A program made the translations under genes and the position numbers. A stretch of DNA of 64,000 nt from UBA11986 sp031402435 (GTDB lineage Bacteria; Bacteroidota; Ignavibacteria; UBA10030; UBA6906): the NCBI GenBank assembly GCA_031402435.1, contig JANNSJ010000018.1:84473-148472 (forward strand), given 5' to 3'. The notes under the pieces are model-generated. The model saw nothing but the letters and a program-made list of their open reading frames with translations, searched no databases and had not been told where the DNA came from. Shown here piece after piece: positions 32,797-41,100 of this stretch. Each line of letters opens with the position of its first letter. The stretch's first letter is position 1.

Positions 32797-33552
32797 CTAG
32801 TGCAAGTACGATCCTCCATTAACGTCGATGGTTGATCCGGTAATGTAATCGGATAAATCTGAGGCCAGGAAAAGGACGACGTTGGCAACATCCTGCGGTG
32901 TTCCAATCCTTCCCGAAGGGATTTGCGCCCGTATTTCGTTCTCGTGGTCTGCAATGCCTTCCAGTCCCATGCCTGCCTCAATAAACCCCGGAGCAACTGC
33001 GTATGCCTGGATGTTGTCTTTGGCGAGTATCCTCGCGGTACTCCTTGTGAAATTCACCATCGCAGCCTTTGACGCGGCATAGGCCATATGCTCAGTCTCT
33101 CCTCTGAATGCGGAACGCGAGGAAACATTAATGATCTTTCCACCTTTGTGCTGTTTCATATGAGGGACACAGCAGAACGTCATGTTGACTGCGCTCATCA
33201 GATTGGTATTGAGCGTCGCGTTCCATTGTGACTGCCAAGTCTCATAAGGCATTTCGAATGAATCGGGAATCCCGATTGCGGCGTTGTTGACGAGAATGTC
33301 GATCCGGCCAAATTTTCTGATGACAGCTTCTACGATGCGTTGACATTCTGCGGCATCGGACACGTCTCCTTGTACGCAAAAGGACTTCGCCCCGCATTGT
33401 GCTTGAGTTTCGAGGGCACTCTTTTCGTCCTTGTGGTAACCAACTACGACCGACGCGCCAGCGGCGGCAAGTGTTTTTGCGACTACGTTGCCGATTCCGC
33501 CGGAAGCTCCAGTTACCAGAGCTACTTTATTTGAGAGGTTTATGGTGTCCAT
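32797..33552 (-). CDS. Short-chain dehydrogenase/reductase (FabG-like)
   Basis: A 251-residue classical SDR: NAD(P)-binding TGASGGIG (residues 15-22), NNAAIG, catalytic Ser in NVSSRS, the YAASK active site and a C-terminal DVNGGSYLH. The closest functional class is 3-oxoacyl-ACP reductase-like, but the substrate cannot be read from sequence and no other fatty-acid genes are adjacent. It is transcribed in the same direction as the aldolase gene, 120 bp upstream of it. Confidence 0.85.
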   Translation of the reverse strand: MDTINLSNKVALVTGASGGIGNVVAKTLAAAGASVVVGYHKDEKSALETQAQCGAKSFCVQGDVSDAAECQRIVEAVIRKFGRIDILVNNAAIGIPDSFEMPYETWQSQWNATLNTNLMSAVNMTFCCVPHMKQHKGGKIINVSSRSAFRGETEHMAYAASKAAMVNFTRSTARILAKDNIQAYAVAPGFIEAGMGLEGIADHENEIRAQIPSGRIGTPQDVANVVLFLASDLSDYITGSTIDVNGGSYLH

Positions 33553-33792
33553 TTGCTACATAGTGAATATAAGAAAAGCCAGTGTGCCTTCAAAAGGGTG
33601 TTAAGGCCGGGGTCTGGCTGGTAATATTTTCCATCTGCCTTTTCGGTTGACGCAAAAAATGCATCTCCTGTTCAAGCAGGAGCGCTAAATTGACGGCAAA
33701 CGAAGATCATCCATGAAAACTTTTGTGGCACGCAATTCGTATTACATGATGACAGGAATCGCAAACAGTACTATCGAGAAGGAGGCAATCTC

Positions 33793-33942
33793 ATGAAAAA
33801 GCAATACAAATTTGCTGAGCTCTCCAAGGGAGAGCGGGAGTTTCATGAAATGATTCTGATGGAAGAGGTCGATGCCCAGGCCTGGTATGCAATAGCATAC
33901 AGTAGCATCTTTGGTGAAGAGATTTTCCTCCCAGTTCAATAA
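33793..33942 (+). CDS. Small protein of 49 residues
   Basis: An ATG with a strong AAGGAGG site (33779-33785) opens a 49-residue frame: MKKQYKFAELSKGEREFHE ... AWYAIAYSSIFGEEIFLPVQ. It is acidic with no membrane helix and no recognised family. A second small gene follows after 14 bp and a strong terminator closes the unit, so the two form a bicistronic small-protein operon. Confidence 0.55.
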   Translation: MKKQYKFAELSKGEREFHEMILMEEVDAQAWYAIAYSSIFGEEIFLPVQ

Positions 33943-33956
33943 TGCCTGGAGCCTGA

Positions 33957-34118
33957 ATGAAAACCATGACTATCACAGCAGTAATGGCGTTGCTGGTTGC
34001 AATTCCTCTGATACTTGCAAAAAAAAGGATCCAATTGATCAGGACAGTCAACAGTAAGGGTGAGACAGCACCGGTGAACGACAACCAACGATACGATATA
34101 GAAGAGTTTCTTACTTAG
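33957..34118 (+). CDS. Small single-pass membrane protein of 53 residues
   Basis: A 53-residue frame (MKTMTITAVMALLVAIPLI ...) has one membrane helix (about residues 5-20), a basic segment KKRIQLIRT and an acidic tail ending YDIEEFLT. GGAG lies six bases upstream of the ATG. It follows the 49-residue gene by 14 bp and precedes a terminator at 34172. Such proteins often modulate a larger membrane complex; the partner is unknown. Confidence 0.55.
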   Translation: MKTMTITAVMALLVAIPLILAKKRIQLIRTVNSKGETAPVNDNQRYDIEEFLT

Positions 34119-34171
34119 GTTTGGTGACCGAAAGCCTCTTCTGGTGGGAAGAGGTTTCTGGGCGCGATAGG

Positions 34172-34210
34172 AGGATAAGACAGCACAGTCTGTCTTATCC
34201 TTTCTTTTTT
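34172..34210 (+). terminator. Rho-independent terminator of the small-gene pair
   Basis: AGGATAAGACAG-CACAGT-CTGTCTTATCCT followed by TTCTTTTTT is a 12-bp perfect stem with a T-tract. A smaller hairpin (CCTCTTC...GAAGAGG) lies just upstream at 34135-34155. From here to 34521 no gene was recognised. Confidence 0.92.
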
Positions 34211-34521
34211 CCCACTGGCGTCAACATCATCGTGTCCAAATGTTATCCCGGACGACTATCTGCCGTGTCAAACACGCTCAGTCTCTCAAATACAAACCAC
34301 TTCAACATTGTTCCCGGATTTGTCCCAATTGACAACCGTTGATTGGATGCTTGCGTTGTTTGGTGCTGTCCTATTAGGACAGTACCCGTTGTTTCTCCCT
34401 TGCAACTCTTCTTCCCTTTCTGTAGATTTTTCGGGTCACTCTCCTGCATTCAAACCACGGTTTGTCGAACTCCTCCCAGTTAATCGACAATCAGCCGATA
34501 TGATCATACTATAGGACGCAC

Positions 34522-35547
34522 ATGCAACAACCTCGTACTACATCTATTTCAAAGTTCATGACACTGGAGCGCCATATCGTGGAGGGGGAACACGCGCACC
34601 CGGATGCAACAGGAGCGTTCTCGGGATTGCTGCACAGTATCTCACTTGCCGCGAAGCTTGTGTGGCGTGAGGTGACGAAGGCCGGACTGGTGAACATCCT
34701 CGGGAAGACAGACCGCCAGAACATCAGTGGCGATGAAGTAAAGAAGCTGGACGAGTTCGCCGACGAGACCATCTACAAAGCCATGGACCATGGCGGACAT
34801 TTGTGCGTGATGGCATCGGAAGAAAATGAAGGCTTGCTGCACATCCCCGATCACTACAAACACGGCAAGTATGTTCTGATCTATGACCCGCTCGACGGCT
34901 CAGGCAATATCGATGCAAACATTACAGTGGGAACGATCTTTTCCGTGTTCAAACGAATCTCCGCATCAGGAAAAGGAACAATGGAGGATGTCCTTCAGCC
35001 CGGCTATCAACAGGTTGCCGCGGGATATATCCTGTTCAGTTCGAGCATGATGTTCGTGTATTCCACCGGACATGGTGTACATGGCTTTACGCTCGACCCT
35101 TCGGTCGGCGAGTTTCTTCTCTCCCACGAGAACATCAAGATACCGCAGCGAGGCGCGATCTATGCCGTGAATGAAGGGAACTACAACCGGTGGGACCCGA
35201 ACATGCGCCGGTACATTGAGTATCTGAAAGGTGAGGGCAAGGAAGAAGGACGCCCGTATTCGGGACGGTATATCGGTTCACTGGTTGCCGACGTCCATCG
35301 CACGTTGTTGTACGGCGGCATTTACTGCTATCCAGGCGATGCAAAGAATCCCAACGGCAAGCTGCGATTGATGTACGAGAATAACCCGCTGGCATACCTT
35401 GTTGAACAGGCCGGTGGTGCAGCCTCAAACGGCAAACAGAGAATCCTCGATCTGATCCCTGAGAAACTCCATCAACGCACGCCGCTCTTTATCGGCAGTT
35501 CGGTGGACGTGAAAATTGCGGAAGACTTTTTGTCCGGAAAAAGATAA
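34522..35547 (+). CDS. fbp: Fructose-1,6-bisphosphatase class 1
   Basis: A 341-residue class 1 FBPase that hydrolyses fructose 1,6-bisphosphate to fructose 6-phosphate. Family motifs are ASEENEG, the metal-binding YDPLDGSGNIDANI (about residues 119-132), SLVADVHRTLLYGGI and LRLMYENNPLAYL with a C-terminal EQAGGAAS. Length is typical. It implies gluconeogenesis or a pentose/carbon cycle together with the nearby class I aldolase. It is flanked by terminators and appears monocistronic. Confidence 0.95.
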   Translation: MQQPRTTSISKFMTLERHIVEGEHAHPDATGAFSGLLHSISLAAKLVWREVTKAGLVNILGKTDRQNISGDEVKKLDEFADETIYKAMDHGGHLCVMASEENEGLLHIPDHYKHGKYVLIYDPLDGSGNIDANITVGTIFSVFKRISASGKGTMEDVLQPGYQQVAAGYILFSSSMMFVYSTGHGVHGFTLDPSVGEFLLSHENIKIPQRGAIYAVNEGNYNRWDPNMRRYIEYLKGEGKEEGRPYSGRYIGSLVADVHRTLLYGGIYCYPGDAKNPNGKLRLMYENNPLAYLVEQAGGAASNGKQRILDLIPEKLHQRTPLFIGSSVDVKIAEDFLSGKR

Positions 35548-35576
35548 ACACAACGCCTGTTCGAATCCTTCCAAAC

Positions 35577-35608
35577 AAAAACCCCGATCTTGCGACCGGG
35601 GTTTTTTT
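35577..35608. terminator. Bidirectional terminator after fbp
   Basis: AAAAACCCCG-ATCTTGCGA-CCGGGGTTTTTTT lies between fbp and the convergent lipoprotein gene. The stem is short but GC rich with A and T runs on both sides. Confidence 0.9.
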
Positions 35609-35627
35609 ATTAACGAAGTGGATAATC

Positions 35628-36308
35628 CTAGTTCAGTTTCGACAGCTTCTCTTGTGCCTTTTGCACCAGCGTGCTCGTCGGGTAGGACGTGATCACCTTG
35701 TTATACGCTTCCCGTGCCGCCGCCTTGTCTCCCATTGCCCAATATGAATTGCCGATCATCAGTTCGGCATCGTCCTTTTTCTCTGACGTTTTGTAGCCAA
35801 GCACCATCGTGAAATGTTCGATGGCGTCGCCGTACTTCTTCATTCCGTAGAAGGATTCACCCATCCAGTAGTGGCAGTTGTCCGCGAGGTTGTCGCCGAC
35901 ATTTCCGACCAGCAACGTTTGAAATCCATTGATTGCAGATGCAAAGTCCCTCTGTCGAAAAGCCTCCAGTGCGCCTTCGTATCCCGGTGTGTTTGTGTTA
36001 TAGGCTGTAGTTGTCATAACGACCGGCTCGGGTTTCGGGGCTGATGCCATTTCTGTCAATCGTGTTTCAAGTTCTGCGCTGCGCGAGTTGAGGTTGCGGT
36101 TCTCTGTGGCGAGAGCTTCAACCTGTTGACTAAGCCGGCGATTCTCGTTCATCAGGCTGTCGGCCCGGTACTCCAAGCGGGCGGTGTTCGACACGGGAAC
36201 AGCATCCCACGTATCCGTGGTTGATTCCGGGACTGTGCCGCATCCGGGGAGTACGGTTGTCAACATCAAGACTGCGAAAACACTGAGCATCGCATTGGTT
36301 GGCTTCAT
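35628..36308 (-). CDS. Lipoprotein with coiled coil and C-terminal TPR domain (CpoB/YbgF-like)
   Basis: A 226-residue lipoprotein with lipobox VLPGC (residue 23). An N-terminal coiled coil (about 45-90, LMNENRRLSQQVEALATENRNL-like heptads) is joined by a short Pro-rich linker to TPR-type repeats (about 105-226, YEGALEAFRQRDFASAINGF ... NCHYWMGESFYGMKKYGDAI). This layout matches CpoB/YbgF proteins, which link Tol-Pal function with peptidoglycan synthesis. No tol or pal gene is adjacent, so the role is by family resemblance. The 201-bp region upstream has two small palindromes. Confidence 0.75.
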   Translation of the reverse strand: MKPTNAMLSVFAVLMLTTVLPGCGTVPESTTDTWDAVPVSNTARLEYRADSLMNENRRLSQQVEALATENRNLNSRSAELETRLTEMASAPKPEPVVMTTTAYNTNTPGYEGALEAFRQRDFASAINGFQTLLVGNVGDNLADNCHYWMGESFYGMKKYGDAIEHFTMVLGYKTSEKKDDAELMIGNSYWAMGDKAAAREAYNKVITSYPTSTLVQKAQEKLSKLN

Positions 36309-36427
36309 CGGTCACTTCCTCCAAGTAGTTGCTGAATCCTGCCTGTTCGTGCCGGCAGGTGCGTCATGTCGCACCAAATGTATCAAACCACGTGAGCAAT
36401 GTCAAGCATGTACCCGTGGCCGGTGGA

Positions 36428-36491
36428 CGACCAGAGACGGTCGTCCCACTTCAACGATTCAAAGCAGTAGGTCAGGCGTCCCTGCCTGACC
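36428..36491. repeat. Two small palindromes upstream of the CpoB-like gene
   Basis: CGACC-AGAGAC-GGTCG (36428-36443) and GGTCAGGC-GTCCCT-GCCTGACC (36470-36491) lie between two minus-strand genes. Neither has a T-tract on the strand that would terminate transcription. They may be remnants of dispersed repeats. Confidence 0.45.
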
Positions 36492-36509
36492 GCCAGGCAA
36501 ACTTGAACA

Positions 36510-37427
36510 CTACCCGCGACGCGCTACAACTTTAAGATGGCGGGCAAGCCGCCTGCATATCTCCGTAACCACCATATCCGGTACGCCATCCGTATGCCCT
36601 GATTGCAGGCGCATGTCGCAAATGTCGTTCACATAATCAACCACGACAAACTTCCGCTCTGCCGTCACGGCCATCTCCGTGGAGAAGAACTCCAGCGCGC
36701 AGATTTCCGAGATCTTCGTCGTAACGCTCACAAGAGGACGAAGGCTGTAATCACGCACTTCTGTCTTCGTGATGGTTTTGTAGGCGTGCGTCTCATCGTC
36801 CCACCAGCAGGGAATGACCGTGCCACAAACACAGAACACGCGGAACCACGCCTTGCGCCCGCCCAGTTGGACCGGAGTAATCTTCTCCTGCAGCAAGTAC
36901 TTGTCGTTCTTGTGATGCTGCCGTGACTCGATAACGTCTTTCAATGTTTCCGCACCAAGAATAACGCCGATGCCTCCTCCCGTGGTGTTGGCCGGCTTGA
37001 TGATGAACGGACGCCCGAGTTTTGCGAGGTCGCTCAGGCTCAGCTCAACGTCCTTCTTCTTGCTGTAGGGAGAAATGATGATGGTGAAGGGAACCTGGAT
37101 TCCCTCCGTAATGAACTCCAGGTGCATCGTTGCCTTGTCAATGGCATGCTGCACGGCCTCCGGGGAGTTGAGGTGAAGGGTGGATGACTTTCTCAGGTAC
37201 TTCGCAAGCGGAAGGAACTTCTCATCGGCGTCCGAGGCACGATCGAGGAACGCACCGAAGGAAAGCGTTCCTTTCTGCAACTGCTTCAGCGTGTCGTGGA
37301 CGTTATGGTGCGAGATGGAATAAAACCGCATTCGCTGCGCATGGACCTGCGCTTCGAGGATGGCGATGAATTCCCGGTCGTATTCCCAGTCCCAGGCAAC
37401 GGCAAGATCGAAGTGGTCGGAGGTCAT
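36510..37427 (-). CDS. ATP-grasp domain protein
   Basis: A 305-residue protein with the ATP-grasp core: RPFIIKPANTTGGGIGV (nucleotide-binding lysine and glycine loop, about residues 140-156), LLQEKITPVQ, and FVVVDYVNDICDMR near residue 270, matching the acidic magnesium-binding segment. The N-terminal part (AWDWEYDREFIAIL) resembles the pre-ATP-grasp domain of RimK-like ligases. It likely joins a carboxylate to an amine or similar group, but the substrate is unknown. It is transcribed toward the CpoB-like lipoprotein gene. Confidence 0.7.
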   Translation of the reverse strand: MTSDHFDLAVAWDWEYDREFIAILEAQVHAQRMRFYSISHHNVHDTLKQLQKGTLSFGAFLDRASDADEKFLPLAKYLRKSSTLHLNSPEAVQHAIDKATMHLEFITEGIQVPFTIIISPYSKKKDVELSLSDLAKLGRPFIIKPANTTGGGIGVILGAETLKDVIESRQHHKNDKYLLQEKITPVQLGGRKAWFRVFCVCGTVIPCWWDDETHAYKTITKTEVRDYSLRPLVSVTTKISEICALEFFSTEMAVTAERKFVVVDYVNDICDMRLQSGHTDGVPDMVVTEICRRLARHLKVVARRG

Positions 37428-37664
37428 ACGGTAGGATAGACAAAAGCGGTTTGGGTGTCAAATCGTTGCTTGTTATTCGCTTGTCTTGCACTGACCAAAC
37501 TAATTCAAACTAATTAATTATAGAGAAATTGATAGGATAGGAATAGTTGACTTTGTTTGATTGACATAATATGGTACTTTTACTGCATTGCGTTTGTGCT
37601 TTGAAAATAATACATAAACTATACCTCATCAAATTTTGTTAACACAAAAAAATGCAATTTTTTC
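37428..37664. other. AT-rich intergenic region
   Basis: About 240 bp of distinctly AT-rich sequence upstream of a strong promoter (37665). There are short A and T runs, and AATTCAAACTAATTAATTA is partly palindromic. No gene was recognised. Confidence 0.4.
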
Positions 37665-37693
37665 TTGACAAGCTGATACCCCATACGTATATT
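37665..37693 (+). promoter_or_regulatory. Strong sigma-70-type promoter
   Basis: A consensus TTGACA (37665-37670) and TATATT (37688-37693) are separated by exactly 17 bp, and an A/T-rich stretch upstream could act as an UP element. No protein-coding gene with a ribosome site follows; a structured region ending in a terminator does. Confidence 0.65.
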
Positions 37694-37699
37694 AGCCCA

Positions 37700-37858
37700 C
37701 ACAAAAAGCCAGAAGCCACTCTGCCCTCAGAGGAGTCCATACTTGGAAGGTATGGTCTCAGAGTCCTCTCACTCCACAGCTGGAACGCTGTAAAGCAAAA
37801 GGGTAGCAGAATGGCCTCCTTAAATGCAGGCGGGTCCCCAGACCCGCCTTCTTATTTC
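37700..37858 (+). ncRNA. Candidate small structured RNA
   Basis: Downstream of the promoter a roughly 155-nt segment can fold as follows. An outer stem pairs GCCACTCTGCCCT (37715-37727) with AGGGTAGCAGAATGGC (37800-37815). One arm pairs AGAGGA with TCCTCT and is capped by CCATAC-TTGGAAG-GTATGG. A second small hairpin is ACAGC-TGGAAC-GCTGT. The segment ends in a perfect nine-pair terminator AGGCGGGTC-CCCA-GACCCGCCT followed by TTCTTATTT. A 76-codon frame overlaps it but has no ribosome site. The layout is compatible with a 6S-like regulator, though short for one; no known family could be assigned. Confidence 0.5.
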
Positions 37859-37991
37859 GTGGGTGAAAATATAATGTCTTGAGAGAGAGAAGTCAAGAGG
37901 AAATTTCTGCAAAGGCGATTCAGTGAGAGATGACAACGGGTTGGAGGCACAGATTTTTTTCTGCAACGAATTTTTCCAGCATTAGTGAGTC

Positions 37992-38162
37992 TCAATGTGC
38001 CCTCCATGAATATGGAGGTTGAGTTTTAGTCATTGCAAGCCATCCTTTTCCCACCTCTTGTCGTACCAATTGCAGACCAATCTTATCAATAAAATGCTCT
38101 GAATCCTCATAGTTCAACCCCAAGAGAAACCCACCAGCACCACAGAAGGGATCGACAGGTTT
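37992..38162 (-). pseudogene. DNA methyltransferase remnant
   Basis: A 56-codon minus-strand frame closed upstream by an in-frame TGA encodes KPVDPFCGAGGFLLGLNYED ... and ends PYSWRAH. DPFCGAGGF resembles the S-adenosylmethionine-binding motif of DNA methyltransferases. Nothing upstream continues the frame, so only a fragment of the gene survives. Confidence 0.45.
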
Positions 38163-38220
38163 TCAGATCATCCTTTCCTCTTTGCCCCCAAGCCCCTACC
38201 GTAGGCCTCATTCTTGTCTC

Positions 38221-39129
38221 TCACTTGAGATTGAATCGATTCCTGGCTGTAATTGCTTCTTGACTCATCAGAATTTCTAATAGGAGTTCTGCAGGAACTA
38301 CCGCAGAGATACCTGTATGAGATTCACTTACAGGTATCAAGGAGGTGTTTGCAATTTTGAGAGCATTCCAATTCCTGAAGTATCCTTCCATTACTCCCAA
38401 AAACCTAATTGCTTTCTTTGCATACTCAATTGGCAGGTATCCTTCTCCTGAAATAATGCGGTTGTAGCGTATGAAAACAGGAGCACCACTGTGCCCTCCA
38501 ATGGATATTGATTCAACAAGATGTAAACGCTGTAGCTGACCATCCCAGTTGATTCGTTCGCCCTCGCTTAGTAAGGCCAATTTCCCTGATCTTATTACTG
38601 GATAGTTTTTATATGTACCGAGATGATATGCAAATAAGGCTGGCATTAGAATATCTTCTCCCTCTTCAATTCCAATTTGTTTTAAGTGTTCTGACGTTGC
38701 AAAGACTTCTATCGGGACTATCATGTATTTGTATTTATTGACGTCAATCACCCTATTGATTGCAATTAGATCAACAGTAGAGTCACTATGAATGAAGGTA
38801 TTTTGTTCGAGGCCACTTAGGACTAATGGAATCCTTACATAGACTAACGGACCACCTTTATGTTGTTCTTCGCGAATCCAGGTATACTTGGGAAATGACT
38901 TTGTTGCTGAATCCCAAAGTACATGCCTGGCTGTCACAAGATAATTGAATAGGAGTTTTTTGACTGTGTCTGTCACTCCTACGAAGAAACCAGTTCCATT
39001 GGCAACAAAAGCACCATTTGTTTTGCTTTTGTAAATAAATGTGGCACAATATTTCATATCAGTCATTGTTTGGCTGAAAGTTGAAACAGTAAGGAAGAGA
39101 ATGAGTACTAGTATCAATTTGGACTTCAT
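38221..39129 (-). CDS. Secreted trypsin-like serine peptidase
   Basis: A 302-residue protein with a signal peptide (MKSKLILVLILFLTVSTFSQ). The chymotrypsin-fold catalytic triad is His in VTARHV, Asp in VDLIAI, and Ser in GGHSGAP, with the first barrel beginning GTGFFVGV. ATG 39129 is used because CAGGAG precedes it and the signal peptide begins there; a longer frame upstream adds a Cys-rich leader without a ribosome site. Codon use is AT-richer than in neighbouring genes. It may be a quality-control or processing peptidase of the envelope; the substrate is unknown. Confidence 0.75.
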   Translation of the reverse strand: MKSKLILVLILFLTVSTFSQTMTDMKYCATFIYKSKTNGAFVANGTGFFVGVTDTVKKLLFNYLVTARHVLWDSATKSFPKYTWIREEQHKGGPLVYVRIPLVLSGLEQNTFIHSDSTVDLIAINRVIDVNKYKYMIVPIEVFATSEHLKQIGIEEGEDILMPALFAYHLGTYKNYPVIRSGKLALLSEGERINWDGQLQRLHLVESISIGGHSGAPVFIRYNRIISGEGYLPIEYAKKAIRFLGVMEGYFRNWNALKIANTSLIPVSESHTGISAVVPAELLLEILMSQEAITARNRFNLK

Positions 39130-39366
39130 GATTTGAGTCTCCTGAGATGAGCAACAATGGAGTAACTTGCACAATTGTAACGAGAGACGAACCAAAAGGC
39201 AAGACCAACGAGCGAGAAGTTGTGAACAATTTTGCCACACAACTGACGTCAGCTTGTGAAATCAAACGGAAAGCAAGGCGCAGTGAAGCGACTCTCCCGT
39301 CCACACCTTGCTTGTTATTCACTTCTCGAATCGGTATATTTTTTGTGAACTATTGAAGGAATTTGA

Positions 39367-41100
39367 GTGAGACGAGACGTTTTTTCAACTGCAATTGCGA
39401 TCATTGTCGCAGCGATGATGATGGCAGGTTGTTCTTCATCCAAAGAAATCGACTCCGGCGCCACGAGGAAAACCACACCGGTTGTGCGTGACTCCGCCGC
39501 ACAGGTTGCGCACGATGCAGCCCTCCAGCACTTTGTTGACGGCTCGATGTTTGAGATGAAAGGCGAATACGCACAGGCAGTCCTGGAATATCAGGATGCC
39601 CTGCGCTATGAGCCGGATGATGCCGTGTATTTCGCCCTCTCCAAATGTTATTCCCAGCTTGGCAAACACACGCCGGCCATTGAAGCCGGCAGGGAAGCCG
39701 TGAAGCTTGCGCCCGAAAAGCTCGACTACCGGCGCAACCTTGCGAACTCCTACATCTCCGCCTACGAGCTGGATGCAGCCGCGGGTGAGTATGAAGAGAT
39801 TGTGAAGCGGGACTCCAACACGATTGCAAACTGGTACAGTCTTGCGCGGCTCTATCAGGTTCGTAATCCGCAGAAGGCGTTGCAGGTGTTTGAAATAATG
39901 ACGCAGCGTTTCGGCGCTGAGTGGGAAGTGCTTCTCCAGATCGCCGAACTGTACAACCAGATGGGGCAATTCGACAAAGCGTCCGGAGCGTTGAAGCAAA
40001 TGCTCGCTCTTGATCCGGGTAATGGTGAGTTGAAACGGAGTCTCGCGCAGTCATATCTTCGCGCTCAAAAACTCGACGACGCCCAAAAACTGTACGCTGA
40101 ACTCACGGCAACGTATCCTGATAACCTCGACTACCTCGGTGAGTATGGCATTGTCCATCTTTTGAAAAAAGATTATAGCAAGGCAGACTCAGCGTTCGAT
40201 GTACTTCTCGCCAGTGATTCTGTGAACGTTGAGGGGAAGCTTCGTGTCGGTGAGATGTACTTTGGGCAGGTGGACAAGGATTCTACGCTTATCCCGGCGG
40301 CGATTAGCGTGTTCGAACGTGTCCGTGCAAAACATCCCGATGATTGGCGATCGTACTGGTTCCTTGGCGCGCTCGGCGCGCTCAGCCGCGATGATTCGAT
40401 GGCGGTGAGGAATTTCCGCAAGGTCACACAGCTTTCCAGCGGCAACGCTGATGCGTGGGTGTATCTTTCGTCCGTGTTTCTTGAGAAGAATAATTTCCAG
40501 GAAGTTGTCACGATCCTCGAAAAGGCAATCACGATTGTGCCGGATGATTTCCGCGTGAATTTCTTCCTTGGTGTGGCCTACAATCGCGTTGGCAGGAATG
40601 ACGATGCTGTGCGTGTACTTGAGAAAGCCCGTCTCATCAATCCCAAAGACGTGAATGCAATCAGTCAGCTTGCGCTCGTGTATGATGGCATGAAGAAGTA
40701 TGATGAGTGCGACCGGCTGTACGAAGAAGGGCTGAAGATCGACCCGAACAACGTGCTCATCATGAACAACTATGGCTACAGTCTCGCCGACCGGAACATT
40801 CAAATTGACCGCGCGCTTGTGATGGCGAAAAAAGCGATTGAAGCACAACCCGAAAACGGATCGTTTCTGGATACTATCGGCTGGGTGTATTTCCGTCTCG
40901 GAGATTACAAGCAGGCGGAGAAGTATATCAAGCGGGCGATTGACAGAGGCGAGGTGAACCCCGTCGTTCATGAACATCTTGGCGATGTCTATTTTAAGAT
41001 GAAGGATATGGAACGGGCGTTGGAGGAGTGGAAGATTGCACTGAAGATGGATGAGAATAACGCTGCGTTGCGCGACAAGATCACCCGCGGATCGCTATGA
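39367..41100 (+). CDS. TPR-rich lipoprotein
   Basis: A 577-residue lipoprotein with lipobox MMMAGC (residue 22) and about fourteen tetratricopeptide repeats from residue 50 to the end (for example YAQAVLEYQDALRYEPDD and VNPVVHEHLGDVYFKMKD). The start is GTG with GAAGGAAT upstream. Its stop overlaps the next start (ATGA at 41097), the first of several close junctions in a four-gene operon running to 45706. TPR lipoproteins act as scaffolds in the periplasm or at the outer membrane. Here it precedes a DUF4292-like lipoprotein and an EnvC-like protein, suggesting an envelope-biogenesis unit. Confidence 0.8.
   Translation: MRRDVFSTAIAIIVAAMMMAGCSSSKEIDSGATRKTTPVVRDSAAQVAHDAALQHFVDGSMFEMKGEYAQAVLEYQDALRYEPDDAVYFALSKCYSQLGKHTPAIEAGREAVKLAPEKLDYRRNLANSYISAYELDAAAGEYEEIVKRDSNTIANWYSLARLYQVRNPQKALQVFEIMTQRFGAEWEVLLQIAELYNQMGQFDKASGALKQMLALDPGNGELKRSLAQSYLRAQKLDDAQKLYAELTATYPDNLDYLGEYGIVHLLKKDYSKADSAFDVLLASDSVNVEGKLRVGEMYFGQVDKDSTLIPAAISVFERVRAKHPDDWRSYWFLGALGALSRDDSMAVRNFRKVTQLSSGNADAWVYLSSVFLEKNNFQEVVTILEKAITIVPDDFRVNFFLGVAYNRVGRNDDAVRVLEKARLINPKDVNAISQLALVYDGMKKYDECDRLYEEGLKIDPNNVLIMNNYGYSLADRNIQIDRALVMAKKAIEAQPENGSFLDTIGWVYFRLGDYKQAEKYIKRAIDRGEVNPVVHEHLGDVYFKMKDMERALEEWKIALKMDENNAALRDKITRGSL

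Noticed and set aside
33723..33740. TGTGGCACGCAATTCG as a sigma-54 promoter for the small gene pair
   Set aside because: GG-N10 leads to GT, and the -12 element is poor.
37652..37882. A 76-codon frame over the putative RNA gene
   Set aside because: No ribosome site, it starts ahead of the likely transcription start, and the stems and terminator explain the sequence better.
38309..38339. Hairpin GATACCTGTA...TTACAGGTATC
   Set aside because: It lies inside the protease coding sequence with no T-tract; probably chance.
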